Positions 26,845 to 36,159 of a stretch of 64,000 nt of DNA are shown in pieces. Source of the stretch: Bradyrhizobium algeriense (GTDB lineage: Bacteria; Pseudomonadota; Alphaproteobacteria; Rhizobiales; Xanthobacteraceae); contig NZ_PYCN01000007.1 of assembly GCF_003062295.1 (NCBI RefSeq), positions 1 through 64,000 on the forward strand. The letters are read 5' to 3'. The position numbers and the translations under genes were made by a program. Position 1 is the first letter of the stretch; each line of letters starts with the position of its first letter. The notes below the pieces were generated by a model. That model was not told the origin of the DNA. It searched no databases and was given only the letters and a program-made list of their open reading frames with translations.

Positions 26845-28149
26845 TTGGCCAAAAAACCAGACCATCTCGCGGACTTCGAGGCGGATGACACCGGTGGCGT
26901 GCTGAGCAACCTGTTGGCCGACGAGGACGATCTTGACCGCCGCGCGCTGTGGCGGATCGGATCATGGGGCGTCGGCGCCACGGCCGCGGTGATTCTGGCA
27001 GTGATGGCCAACCAGTCGTCGCTCGGATTGAAGCGGGAACAGGTCGCCGCCGCCGATCTGGCCCGGCAAGCGCAGCAGATCCAAATGGTTGCGAGAGAAA
27101 CCCAGAACGAGGCACGACGGCTTGCCGCCGCCATCGACACGCTCAATAGCGATCGCGACAGGCTGTATTCCCGGGTCACCGGTCTGGAACAGGGGCTCGA
27201 CTCCGTCACCGGGGCTATCGCCCGGCAGGGTTCCGCTACGGCCTCGCCGCCGGTTGCACATGCGGAACCGCAGGCCGCCCAAAGCCTGCAGCCGTCGCCA
27301 GCCGTTGCGCCGGTAGCAACCGCCCCGGGCACGGCGCCCGTTGCCGCCACCCCGGAGCCCGCCCCTGCTGCGGTTTACTCCGCCGCAAAGGATGCCGCGA
27401 AGACCGAAGCAGCCAAAGCGGATAGCGCCAAGCCGGAAGCGGCAAAGGCGGAAACGGCAAGAGCGGAAATGGCAAGAGCGGAAATGGCAAAGGCCGACGC
27501 CGTTAAGCCGGAGCCCGCCACGCCGCTGATGGCGTCGCAGTCGATGATGGCCCCGCCCGATCCCGCCGCCGGCAAGCTGATCGAGCCGGGCAAGGCGCCA
27601 AACCCTGTCATCGCGAGCCCGATCCCTGATGTCGTGGCGGCGGCGCCATCGGCGACCGATGCGGAAACCGACGATGACACCGCGCCGAAAGTCTCGCTGC
27701 GGCGAACCGAGTTCGGGGTCGATCTCGGCAGTGCCAATTCGGTGAACGGGCTGCGCGCGTTGTGGCTCGGGCTGTTGAAATCGAGATCGAACGCCCCGCT
27801 GACGGCGTTGCGTCCGATCATCGTCATCAAGGAAAACACCAATGGGCTCGGCATTCAGCTTCGCCTGGTGGCCGGTCCGCTGAACGACGCCGGCGCCGCC
27901 GCCAGGATCTGCGCCGTCCTGGCCGAAAACAAACGGCCTTGCGAGACCGCGATCTTCGAGGGCCAGCGGCTGTCGCTGAAGTCGGATGATCCGCCGCCCA
28001 CCGCCGCCAAGCCGACGCCGCGCCGGCCCGGCATCGCCAAACGGGCGGCGGCAGCGATCGTCGAGGAAACAGCGAAGAAGCCGGAACCGCCGCCACCGGC
28101 GACGCAGACCACATTGTCGTCCTTCTTCAACAGGAAAAGTTCACAATAA
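26845..28149 (+). CDS. Single-pass envelope protein with a SPOR-like C-terminus
   Basis: The roughly 434-residue protein has a cytoplasmic N-terminus, one membrane helix (SWGVGATAAVILAVMANQSSL) and a coiled coil (ADLARQAQQIQMVARETQNEARRLAAAID). A long Ala/Pro/Lys-rich region with AKADSAKPEAAKAE-type repeats follows. The C-terminal domain (GLGIQLRLVAGPLNDAGAAARICAVLAENKRPCETAIFEG) resembles SPOR, which binds glycan strands denuded of peptides. The start is uncertain. TTG 26845 has AGGAGGG about 12 bp upstream, and GTG 26809 has none. It is divergent from glmU. Confidence 0.7.
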   Translation: MAKKPDHLADFEADDTGGVLSNLLADEDDLDRRALWRIGSWGVGATAAVILAVMANQSSLGLKREQVAAADLARQAQQIQMVARETQNEARRLAAAIDTLNSDRDRLYSRVTGLEQGLDSVTGAIARQGSATASPPVAHAEPQAAQSLQPSPAVAPVATAPGTAPVAATPEPAPAAVYSAAKDAAKTEAAKADSAKPEAAKAETARAEMARAEMAKADAVKPEPATPLMASQSMMAPPDPAAGKLIEPGKAPNPVIASPIPDVVAAAPSATDAETDDDTAPKVSLRRTEFGVDLGSANSVNGLRALWLGLLKSRSNAPLTALRPIIVIKENTNGLGIQLRLVAGPLNDAGAAARICAVLAENKRPCETAIFEGQRLSLKSDDPPPTAAKPTPRRPGIAKRAAAAIVEETAKKPEPPPPATQTTLSSFFNRKSSQ

Positions 28150-28245
28150 TCTTTTGACACCAGCGCGTTACGCCGAATTTTTGACACGCGCTATCGCCAT
28201 TGGCGAACGCTTGTCCCGGCAGCCAATCCCGACCATATTGCGCCT

Positions 28246-28626
28246 ATGAAAAAATCCCCGTTCCGGCTCACGCCCTATCAAGTCCAATTCCTGCTGGTGG
28301 TCGGCTTCGTCACCGTCGGCTACGCGCTGTACCTGCGCTATCTCGCGGTCGAGCTCTCAACCGTCGCGCTGGCCTGCGACGCCGGCCTGCAAAGCATGCT
28401 TTGCAAGTCGCGGACGCTCGCCACTTATCTGTTCAAGAATTCGGTGTTCGGCATCGCCGCGCTGATCATTGCGACGCTTCACGTCATGCGGCCGTCGATC
28501 GTGCTGTTGACCGGCGGGCTGATCGCGGCGGGATTCGGGATCGTGCTCTACAATATCGTGCTGTCGGGAATTGCGATCGGCCTGCTCATTTTGGGATTTG
28601 CACGGCCCGCGCCCGCCACAGCGTGA
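28246..28626 (+). CDS. Hypothetical four-helix membrane protein
   Basis: The 126-residue protein has four hydrophobic segments: VQFLLVVGFVTVGYALYL, the region around VFGIAALIIATLHVM, IVLLTGGLIAAGFGIVLY and VLSGIAIGLLILGFA. Two cysteines (LACDAG, MLCKSR) lie in the first loop. The layout recalls small DsbB/VKOR-like proteins, but the paired-cysteine motifs are absent, so no function is assigned. Its 3' end overlaps the convergent ndvC gene by about 40 bp. Confidence 0.6.
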   Translation: MKKSPFRLTPYQVQFLLVVGFVTVGYALYLRYLAVELSTVALACDAGLQSMLCKSRTLATYLFKNSVFGIAALIIATLHVMRPSIVLLTGGLIAAGFGIVLYNIVLSGIAIGLLILGFARPAPATA

Positions 28627-30211
28627 GCGCCAGCAGCAGATAGATCGCGCAAGTCCACATCGACTGCCAGTTCTGGTTACCCTCGTTGAAGCCGGTGAAG
28701 AGCGCGGCGGCGACCAGCAGACCGGCAAAGGTGGATTCGGCGATCGGGCGCACGCCCTCCATCGGCCGGTTGAGCAGCATCAGGGCCACGAACGGCACCA
28801 CCGCCATGGTCAGCGAGGCGAACGGAAAATCGCGGTAGCGCGGATCGAACGTAAAGCCGAGCGCGGTTTCCGCCGCGATCACCGTGGTGACGACAAGCAC
28901 GAAACCCAACAGCGCCGTCAGCACCGATTTGGTCCGGCCGTCGCGCGGCCCGAACAATTCGAGGAATGTCGGCAGCGGCCGCCCCGACATCGCAGCGTTC
29001 GCGCACAGCAAGGGTGAGGTAATGCCGGCCGCCAGCAGCGCCCCCCATTGCAGCCAGCCGCCGGCGCCGTAGCTCTCATAATACATCTTGTCGACGGCGA
29101 CCCCGAGCAGCATGCCGGCTGTTGTCGCCGACGTCCCGACCGCGACCCATGAGGCGAACCGCGGTTTCCACGGCCGCCGCCGCAGCGTCAGCCAGCCCGC
29201 CAGGAAGACGAAGGCGCTGAGCGCCATTCCGCTTCCCATCTGCAGTTTCCAGGACGGATAATTGCTGATCGGCTCTCCAGGCGGATATTTCACCGCGCGC
29301 TGCGCGTCATCGATCAGGCCCCAATAGCCGCCGACGGTGCCTTCGAGCTGGCGCTTCCACGGCTGGTCGTAGGCCTCGATCAAATTGACCCGAAACTTTT
29401 CGCGCTTGGCGAGGTCGAGGATTTCGGACACGACGCGCGCCTGGTTGGTGCGCGACGGCAGCGCGCCATCGCGCATCCGCCCCGCGCTCGGCCAGCCGGT
29501 TTCGCCGATCAGGATTTCCTTGTTCGGAAACGCCACCGCCATCCGCTTGCGGATATCGTCGACATGGCCGGCGGCGTGTTTCGCGCGCACCGGGATGTCT
29601 TCCCAGTACGGGAGAATATGAATGGTGACGAAGTCGACGGCGTCATAGACTTCGCGGTTGCGCAGCCAGAATTCCCAGACATCGGCATAGGTCACGGGCA
29701 CGGTGACGCGTGACTTGACCGAGCGGATGTGGGCCGCGAGGTCCGATGTCGTCATCTCGCCGCGCAGCAGCACCTCGTTGCCCACCACCAGCGCGGTGAT
29801 GACGTCAGGGTGTTCCTTGGTCAGTTCGACCGCTACCGAAATCTGAGCGAGGTTCTTGATCCGGTTGCTGGAAAGCCAGATGCCCTGGATCACCTTCAGG
29901 CCGACCTTGGCGGCCAGCGCCGGAACCTGGTCAAGCCCGTTCTCGATCGAATAGGTCCGCACGCAGTCGGTGATCTTGGCGAGCTGAGCCAGATCCTGCG
30001 CGATCTGTTCAGGAAGAATCTGCGTGGTCGGAATCAGGGGGGTCTGCGCGCCGCGGAACGGGGCGTAGGAAACGCATTGCAGCTTCGCGTTGGGGTCGAT
30101 CGGCGCGCGCACGAGCGTAATCGGCGTGGCCAGCCACCACCAAAGGGCCGCGATCATACCAAGCGATGAAAGGAGAAGCGCCAGCGGCGTACGAAGAGAA
30201 ATCGGTTCCAT
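28586..30211 (-). CDS. ndvC: NdvC: membrane-bound beta-glucan synthesis protein with GH17 domain
   Basis: The 541-residue protein has an N-terminal membrane anchor (PLALLLSSLGMIAALWWWLATP) and a GH17-type domain. Both catalytic glutamates are visible in VVGNEVLLRGE (E146) and ILIGETGWPSAG (E237). About eight C-terminal helices follow. In B. japonicum ndvC is needed to place beta-(1,6) links in the cyclic beta-glucan, and mutants nodulate soybean ineffectively. GH17 enzymes can act as transglycosylases, which fits branch or ring formation. It is divergent from ndvD and ndvB. The assignment rests on recognised domains plus locus order. Confidence 0.88.
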   Translation of the reverse strand: MEPISLRTPLALLLSSLGMIAALWWWLATPITLVRAPIDPNAKLQCVSYAPFRGAQTPLIPTTQILPEQIAQDLAQLAKITDCVRTYSIENGLDQVPALAAKVGLKVIQGIWLSSNRIKNLAQISVAVELTKEHPDVITALVVGNEVLLRGEMTTSDLAAHIRSVKSRVTVPVTYADVWEFWLRNREVYDAVDFVTIHILPYWEDIPVRAKHAAGHVDDIRKRMAVAFPNKEILIGETGWPSAGRMRDGALPSRTNQARVVSEILDLAKREKFRVNLIEAYDQPWKRQLEGTVGGYWGLIDDAQRAVKYPPGEPISNYPSWKLQMGSGMALSAFVFLAGWLTLRRRPWKPRFASWVAVGTSATTAGMLLGVAVDKMYYESYGAGGWLQWGALLAAGITSPLLCANAAMSGRPLPTFLELFGPRDGRTKSVLTALLGFVLVVTTVIAAETALGFTFDPRYRDFPFASLTMAVVPFVALMLLNRPMEGVRPIAESTFAGLLVAAALFTGFNEGNQNWQSMWTCAIYLLLALTLWRARAVQIPK

Positions 30212-30456
30212 CCTCCGGGCGGGGACCGTCGATTACCCGTTCATCGGCGTTCTGCCAAGATGCAGGATCGTCCTATTGCCCCTCATCCCCTGCGGCAGTT
30301 TTACCACCGCCATGATAAAGTTGTGACTTTGCTGGACAAAATCCGAAATACCCGTCATGTGAATCGCTGGGCTTGTCCGCCGCATTGGGGACGAATTTGG
30401 GCGGCAACAAGCCACCATCACACCAGCCGCGCGGCTGGAAACTAATCGGGGAATGT

Positions 30457-31029
30457 ATGCGTCGACGGGTGCTTGATCCAAGAGTTGCGGTTTTGCGGCG
30501 CTTCGCCGCTGCCGGCCTGGCCCTCCTGATCGGATCGGCCGGCGCGTTTGCCCAGAGCGGCACCCCGGCGCCCCAGGATCAATCCGGCAAGCCGCCCGCC
30601 AATGCCGCCGACGTCAACAAGGACAATCAGCGCAAGGCCGACGAATTCGTCGAGGCGGCCCAGGCCATCAACGGCCCGGGCGGAAACCCCGAATGCGTCT
30701 GGCTCGGCCGCCGCGTGGTTCGCCTGATGTGGCGCGACGACCTGGACACCGCGTTCCGGCATCTCGATCTCTACGACCGGTTCGGCTGCCCCGGCGGCCA
30801 TGTCCAGGCCGCCTTCCGCTGCCTGACCCGCTTTGGCGGACAGATCGATCCCAAAGTGGCCGAAACCCTCGACAGCCGCATCCACGTCTGCTGGATCAAT
30901 CCGGGCGCCCAGCCCCAGGCTGCCGCGGCGGGCAACCCGGCGCCTGCGACCGCCGGCAATGCGGCGCCAGCCGCGGCCGCTTCGCCCTCGCCGGCCCCGA
31001 GCGCCAGCCCCGCCCCGCCGGCGAAATAG
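30457..31029 (+). CDS. ndvD: NdvD-like exported protein of the cyclic beta-glucan locus
   Basis: The 190-residue protein begins MRRRVLDPRVAVLRRF and has one hydrophobic segment (AAAGLALLIGSAGAFAQS), which is either a signal peptide or a single anchor. The middle contains AQAINGPGGNPECVWLGRRVVRLMWRDDLDTAFRHLDLYDRFGCPGGHVQAAFRC, with three cysteines. The C-terminus is Ala/Pro-rich. In B. japonicum ndvD lies between ndvB and ndvC and is essential for cyclic glucan synthesis, and its product has one membrane segment. Position and topology match. The exact start is less sure, since an ATG at 30373 would add 28 residues. Confidence 0.8.
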   Translation: MRRRVLDPRVAVLRRFAAAGLALLIGSAGAFAQSGTPAPQDQSGKPPANAADVNKDNQRKADEFVEAAQAINGPGGNPECVWLGRRVVRLMWRDDLDTAFRHLDLYDRFGCPGGHVQAAFRCLTRFGGQIDPKVAETLDSRIHVCWINPGAQPQAAAAGNPAPATAGNAAPAAAASPSPAPSASPAPPAK

Positions 31030-31248
31030 CCGCCCGCCATTCAGGATTCGTTCAGCGGAACGATCCTATTTGTCCGGCGTTTGGCGTTTGGATTGGCCGC
31101 GCGCTCAAAACGCCGTCCTTAAAAAAGTCATGGCGTCATACCAGTTGTGAATTCGCAGGGCAGGACTATCCTTATGCCGCCGTGTCGGTCGAACCTAGGG
31201 GACAGGTTCGTTTCCCATCAATCGCAGCCCCGTATGGTTTAGCTGCCA

Positions 31249-33927
31249 ATGCGCGCCGTCGTTGCCGTTCTGCTGTTTGTGACCGCAGCTCACGCCGGGC
31301 TGTGGGGCCTGTTCCAGGAAAAGCAGCCGGCCCCCGATTTCAGGGGCATTCTGCCAAGCGTCTCCTATGCGCCGTTCGAGGGATCGGCGCATCCCGACGT
31401 CGACAATATTCCGCAGATCGAAAAGATTCGCGCCGACCTGAAGAAGCTGTCGACCATCACGCGCGCGATCCGTCTCTACTCGTCGACCGGTGGCGTCGAG
31501 CTGGTGCCGCCGATCGCCGCTGAGTTCGGCCTGAAGGTCACCGTCGGCGCCTGGATCGACAAGAATTCCGATCGCAACAAGCGCGAGATCGAGGCGGCGA
31601 TCACGCTGGCCAAGCGCAACAGCAACGTCAACGGCATCGTCGTCGGCAACGAAACCATTTTCCGCGGCGAGCAGAAGATCGACGACCTGATCGAACTGAT
31701 CAAGCAGGTCAAGAAATCCGTCAACGTCCCCGTGACAACAGGCGAGATCTGGAACATCTGGCGCGATAATCCGGAGCTTGCTTCCTCCGTCGATTTCATC
31801 GCCGCGCACGTGCTGCCCTATTGGGAAAACTTCACCTCCAGGCAGGCCGTCGATCAGGCCGTGGCGATGTTCCAATTGCTGCGCGACCAGTTTCCGGGAA
31901 AACGGATCGTCATTGCCGAATTCGGCTGGCCGAGCGCCGGATATAATTTGAGGAACGCCGAGCCCGGACCGTTCGAACAGGCCTCGGTGCTGCGCAATTT
32001 CGTCACCCGCGCCGAAGCCATCGGCATGGACTACAACATCGTCGAGGCGATCGATCAGCCCTGGAAGTTCTTCGAAGGCGGCGTCGGACCCTATTGGGGC
32101 ATTCTCGATGCTTCCCGCGAACCGAAATTCGCGTGGACCGGCCCGATCGTGAACGAGAACTACTGGAAGCTGGCGGCGATCGCGCTCCTGGTCGGCATCC
32201 TGATGTCGCTGCCGATCCTGCGGCTCGAGCAGCCGACCGTCATGCAGGCCGTGGTGCTTTCAGCCGCGGCCAACGGCGTCGGCGCCTGGGCTGCCACCGT
32301 GTTCGCCTACTGGGCCGGGCACTATTTCGTGTTCGGCTCGGCGTTTGCGCTGACGCTCGGCCTGATCCTGCTGGTGCCGCTGGTCCTGATCGCAATGGCG
32401 CGCATCGACGAAATCGCGGCGATTGCCTTCGGCCGCGGTCCGCGCCGGCTGATCACGAAGAGCGCGCCGCTGGCGCCAGCCACCATCGGCGAGAACGTCG
32501 CCTTCCCGAAGGTCTCGATCCACATCCCCGCCTATTTCGAGCCGGTCGAGATGCTGAAGCAGACCCTCGATGCGGTGTCGCGGCTCGACTATCCGAACTT
32601 CGAATGCGTCTGCATCATCAACAACACGCCCGATCCGGAGTTCTGGCAGCCGATCCAGGACCACTGCCGCTCGCTCGGTGAGCGCTTCAAGTTCATCAAT
32701 GCCGAGAAGGTGCAGGGCTTCAAGGCCGGCGCGCTGCGCATCGCCATGGAGCGCACCGCGGTGGATGCCGAAATCATCGGCATCATCGATGCTGATTATG
32801 TCGTGCATCCGGACTGGCTGAAGGATCTCGTGCCGGTGTTTGCCGACCCGCGCGTCGGCCTGGTGCAGGCGCCGCAGGAGCATCGCGACGGCGACCGCTC
32901 GCTGATGCACTACATCATGAACGGCGAATATGCCGGATTCTTCGACATCGGCATGGTCCAGCGCAACGAACACAACTCGATCATCGTGCACGGCACGATG
33001 TGCCTGATCCGCCGTTCCGCGATGGACATGGCCGGTGGCTGGTCCAGCGACACCATCTGCGAGGATACCGATCTCGGCCTGACCATCCAGCAGCAGGGCT
33101 GGCTGACGCATTACACCAACGTCCGCTATGGCGAGGGCCTCCTGCCCGACACCTACGAAGCGTTCAAGAAGCAGCGCCACCGCTGGGCCTATGGCGGCTT
33201 CCAGATCGTCAAGAAGCATTGGCGGCGGTTCATGCCCGGCGCGAGCCGGCTGACACCGGACCAGCGCCGCGAATTCTCGCTCGGCTGGCTGAACTGGCTC
33301 GGCGCCGAAAGCCTCGGCGTGGTAGTGGCGATTCTCAATCTGATCTGGGTGCCGATCGTGGCATTTGCGGACATCGCCATCCCCGACAAGATCCTGACAC
33401 TGCCGATCATCGCCTCCTTCGTCGTCTCGCTGGTTCATTTCATCGCGCTCTATCGGTTGCGGGTGAAGATCAAGGCCGGCCAGATGCTGGGCGCCATGAT
33501 CGCGGCCATGAGCGTGCAATGGACGGTGTCGCGCGCCGTGGCCCAAGGCCTGATTACCGAGCATCTCGCCTTCGCCCGCACCTCCAAGGGCGGCCTGTCG
33601 CGGATGTCGATAGAGTTCCAAGCGTTCTGGGAGGCCGTGATTGGCGTGCTGCTCCTGATCGGCGCTGCCGTGCTGATCGTGACGAACGGCTACAAACAGG
33701 TGCACGAGATCTACATCTTCGCGGGCGTGCTGGTGCTGCAGAGCCTGCCGTTCCTCGCGGCGGTCGCGATCGCGCTTTTGGAGAACTCCCGCGCCAATTC
33801 CTTCGCCTTCTGGCGCAACAGCGCGGTGCGGACGGCGGAACTGATCGGGCTGCGCCCGGTCAGCCTGCCGGCGGTCGGCAGCCAGTCCCAGCCGGTTGCG
33901 TCGGAAATTCGCCGCGAGGTGAACTGA
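31249..33927 (+). CDS. ndvB: NdvB: cyclic beta-(1,3) glucan synthase with GH17 and GT2 domains
   Basis: This is an 892-residue inner-membrane enzyme. After a signal/anchor there is a GH17 domain with E135 in VVGNETIFRGE and E224 in IAEFGWPSAG. Several helices follow, then a GT2 domain from about residue 420 (FPKVSIHIPAYFEPVEMLKQ). The GT2 domain has IIDADYVVHPDW (DxD near 514), the acceptor aspartate in TICEDTDLG and the QRHRW motif near 642. C-terminal helices complete the protein. It polymerises UDP-glucose into beta-(1,3) glucan, which is made cyclic and exported for hypo-osmotic adaptation and symbiosis. It is co-oriented with ndvD. Confidence 0.9.
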   Translation: MRAVVAVLLFVTAAHAGLWGLFQEKQPAPDFRGILPSVSYAPFEGSAHPDVDNIPQIEKIRADLKKLSTITRAIRLYSSTGGVELVPPIAAEFGLKVTVGAWIDKNSDRNKREIEAAITLAKRNSNVNGIVVGNETIFRGEQKIDDLIELIKQVKKSVNVPVTTGEIWNIWRDNPELASSVDFIAAHVLPYWENFTSRQAVDQAVAMFQLLRDQFPGKRIVIAEFGWPSAGYNLRNAEPGPFEQASVLRNFVTRAEAIGMDYNIVEAIDQPWKFFEGGVGPYWGILDASREPKFAWTGPIVNENYWKLAAIALLVGILMSLPILRLEQPTVMQAVVLSAAANGVGAWAATVFAYWAGHYFVFGSAFALTLGLILLVPLVLIAMARIDEIAAIAFGRGPRRLITKSAPLAPATIGENVAFPKVSIHIPAYFEPVEMLKQTLDAVSRLDYPNFECVCIINNTPDPEFWQPIQDHCRSLGERFKFINAEKVQGFKAGALRIAMERTAVDAEIIGIIDADYVVHPDWLKDLVPVFADPRVGLVQAPQEHRDGDRSLMHYIMNGEYAGFFDIGMVQRNEHNSIIVHGTMCLIRRSAMDMAGGWSSDTICEDTDLGLTIQQQGWLTHYTNVRYGEGLLPDTYEAFKKQRHRWAYGGFQIVKKHWRRFMPGASRLTPDQRREFSLGWLNWLGAESLGVVVAILNLIWVPIVAFADIAIPDKILTLPIIASFVVSLVHFIALYRLRVKIKAGQMLGAMIAAMSVQWTVSRAVAQGLITEHLAFARTSKGGLSRMSIEFQAFWEAVIGVLLLIGAAVLIVTNGYKQVHEIYIFAGVLVLQSLPFLAAVAIALLENSRANSFAFWRNSAVRTAELIGLRPVSLPAVGSQSQPVASEIRREVN

Positions 33928-34071
33928 CGGTGGATGAAGAGGTTCCGTCCGCTTCAACAAGCCTTGCTAAGCGTCACGGGCACAAGGAAAATTTGGATTA
34001 CGCGAGTGCCGCTTTTGTCGCGCCGGCACTATTGACCCGCAGGGGCCCGCCCCCTACACAGCGCGGCAAGT

Positions 34072-34147
34072 GAGCGCGTAGCTCAGGCGGTAGAGCACGT
34101 GACTTTTAATCATGGGGTCGAGGGTTCGAGTCCCTCCGCGCTCACCA
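34072..34147 (+). tRNA. tRNA-Lys (anticodon TTT)
   Basis: The 76-nt cloverleaf has acceptor stem GAGCGCG pairing CGCGCTC, D arm TAGCTCAGGCGGTAGAGCA, anticodon loop CTTTTAA giving TTT, T arm GGGTTCGAGTCCC, discriminator A and encoded CCA. Genomic islands often start at tRNA 3' ends, and atypical genes follow here, but no second copy of the 3' end was found in the window. Confidence 0.95.
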
Positions 34148-34234
34148 AAAACCTCATAAAATCAAGCGCTTCCAGACTAGACCTTTTTTGGCTGCTGCCT
34201 AAAAGCTCTCCCAGGTAGCGAAGGTAGCAAGTTA

Positions 34235-34455
34235 TCAGCGCTGATCAGCACGTTGGTCAGGCGTGCGATCTACGGAGGGAGCCGCACGCTGGTCGGTCTG
34301 ACTTCCGAGTGCGCCGAGTGCGCGCGAGCGTTTGCTGATCAAGTTGTCCAAATACGCGACGATCTCGCTTTCGACCCATGCCTCGCGCCTTTCGCCGAGG
34401 CTGACGCGCCTCGAAAATTTGCCTGCAGCCTCGAGCCGGTCGAAATAAGACTCTG
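34235..34455 (-). pseudogene. Remnant of an AlpA-type phage/ICE transcriptional regulator
   Basis: Read leftward, the frame gives YFDRLEAAGKFSRRVSLGER followed by REAWVESEIVAYLDNLISKR, ending at a TGA at 34235-34237. This matches the second half of the AlpA helix-turn-helix (AAGKFPxxVxLGERxxxWxESEVxxW). No start codon or first helix is in frame upstream, so the N-terminus seems lost or frameshifted. AlpA regulators accompany integrases of mobile elements, and this one lies about 90 bp past tRNA-Lys. Confidence 0.55.
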
Positions 34456-34600
34456 ACCGGGGTCGCGGTTGACGCCGAAAGGGTCAATATTCGAAGCTGA
34501 GACAAAGCAACCTGCGACCCCGTGGCCGTTCGCCAAGCGGAACAGTTCAGCATCGGAGGCGTTTTTTTTCGCACTGAAGAAACCCCGTTGGGGGACGCAT

Positions 34601-35473
34601 GTGCTGACGCGAAACGACCGAACTGCGTTTACGCTCAAGTGTCCCGCGTGCAGTCGGGCGACGCCACATCGGTTTCTTTACATCAAGAACGGTTGCGACA
34701 TCTTTCAATGCCGGGACTGCGGACTGGGACGCACCGAGGCATCGAGCTTCGATCCCCTCGCTTATTATGACGATGGCTACTTTTCCGGCCGTCAGTCCGA
34801 CGGCTACGCCGACTATCGCGGCGCCGAACCCGTGCTACGGCGCGAATTCGCCCGCACGGTCGAGTTCATCCAGCACCGCAAGCCACACGGCTGCCTGCTC
34901 GAGATCGGTTGCGCCTACGGCTTCTTTCTCGATGAAGCCCGCCGCGGGGGATTTGAGGTGAGCGGTATCGAGCCGGCGGAGTCGGCTGCCGCCCATGCCG
35001 GCGATCTCGGCTTGAACGTCATCTGCGGCCTGCTGAACGAAGGGACTCTCGGGTCGCTTGGCACCCTGGATGTTATCGTCCTCCTCGACGTCATCGAGCA
35101 TCTGCCCGATCCGCGGGAGGCCCTCGCGCTGCTTGCGGACCATCTCCGGCCGGACGGAATCATCGTGCTGACGACCGGAGACTTCGGTTCCTTGGCGGCG
35201 CGGTCGACCGGCGCGCGCTGGCGCCTGATGACGCCTCCCCAGCACCTGTGGTTCTTCAATCGCGCCAGCATCGCGTCTCTGGCCCATTCGGTCGGCTTTC
35301 GCGTCGAGAGTTCCGATTACCCTTGGAAATTCGTGCCGTTCTCGCTGATCGCCTTCCAGGTCGGTCGCATGCTCGGCCGCAAGTTCGCGGCCAGCCCGAC
35401 CGGCAACCAGTTCGCCATTCCGGTAAACCTGTTTGACGCGATGCGCGTGGTCTTGAGCAAGGCGCCACCATGA
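34601..35473 (+). CDS. Class I SAM-dependent methyltransferase with N-terminal zinc ribbon
   Basis: The 290-residue protein opens with a four-cysteine ribbon (LKCPACSRA...CDIFQCRDCGLGRT). A Rossmann methyltransferase follows, with motif I CLLEIGCAYGFFLDEA, the acidic VSGIEPAES, VIVLLDVIEHLPDPREAL and a late LTTGDFGS. This architecture is common in surface-glycan clusters, where the enzyme methylates sugars or lipid-linked intermediates. The chosen start is GTG 34601, with GGGGGA upstream. The in-frame ATG at 34469 adds a poor-quality extension. Its stop overlaps the next start (ATGA). Confidence 0.82.
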   Translation: MLTRNDRTAFTLKCPACSRATPHRFLYIKNGCDIFQCRDCGLGRTEASSFDPLAYYDDGYFSGRQSDGYADYRGAEPVLRREFARTVEFIQHRKPHGCLLEIGCAYGFFLDEARRGGFEVSGIEPAESAAAHAGDLGLNVICGLLNEGTLGSLGTLDVIVLLDVIEHLPDPREALALLADHLRPDGIIVLTTGDFGSLAARSTGARWRLMTPPQHLWFFNRASIASLAHSVGFRVESSDYPWKFVPFSLIAFQVGRMLGRKFAASPTGNQFAIPVNLFDAMRVVLSKAPP

Positions 35474-36159
35474 CCGGCCAGATTCGTAATCCCTGGGTCG
35501 TTGTCGCGGCGTACAATGAAGCGGCAGTGGTCGGCAGCGTCGTGTCCGGCATTCGCCGCGCCGGATACGCGGTCGTCGTGGTCGATGACGGCTCCAGTGA
35601 CCGGACCGGCGACGTCGCGTTGCTCGCAGGCGCGGTCGTCGTCCGGCATCCGGTCAACCTCGGACAGGGCGCCGCGCTGCAGACCGGCATCGACTACGCC
35701 CTCGAGCAGCGTGCAGATGCGCTCGTCACGTTCGACGCCGACGGCCAGCATTCCCCCGTGGCCATCGCGGCGCTGCTCGCGGCGATCGAGCAGCCCGGCA
35801 TCGATTTCGCGCTCGGCAGCCGCTTTCTCACCGGCGCGACAGCAAATCTGCCGGTGTCGCGCCGCATCCTGCTCAGCACCGCGCTTTGGTTCACGCGCGC
35901 GAGCACCGGACTGCCGGTCACCGATACCCACAATGGCCTACGGGCGATGACCGCGCGCGGCGCCCGCGCGATCTCCTTGCGACAGAACCGAATGGCGCAC
36001 GCGTCAGAGATCCTGCACCAGATCGCGCAGAGCCGCCTGCGCTTTGTCGAGGTGCCGGTGAACATCGAGTACAGCGCCTATTCGCTGGCCAAGGGTCAAC
36101 GCATCACCGATGCGCTGGCCATCCTGATCGATCTGTTTGCGCGGAGGCTCTACCGATGA
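35470..36159 (+). CDS. Family 2 glycosyltransferase (polyprenyl-phosphate glycosyltransferase type)
   Basis: The 229-residue protein has WVVVAAYNEAAVVGSVVSGI, VVVVDDGSSDRTGD and FDADGQHSP, the nucleotide-sugar and DxD motifs of GT2 enzymes of the dolichyl-phosphate-mannose-synthase type. There is no C-terminal membrane pair. It likely moves a sugar to a polyprenyl phosphate at the inner membrane. It overlaps the methyltransferase by 4 bp upstream and the DUF2304 gene by 4 bp downstream, so this is a tight three-gene operon. Confidence 0.88.
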   Translation: MTGQIRNPWVVVAAYNEAAVVGSVVSGIRRAGYAVVVVDDGSSDRTGDVALLAGAVVVRHPVNLGQGAALQTGIDYALEQRADALVTFDADGQHSPVAIAALLAAIEQPGIDFALGSRFLTGATANLPVSRRILLSTALWFTRASTGLPVTDTHNGLRAMTARGARAISLRQNRMAHASEILHQIAQSRLRFVEVPVNIEYSAYSLAKGQRITDALAILIDLFARRLYR

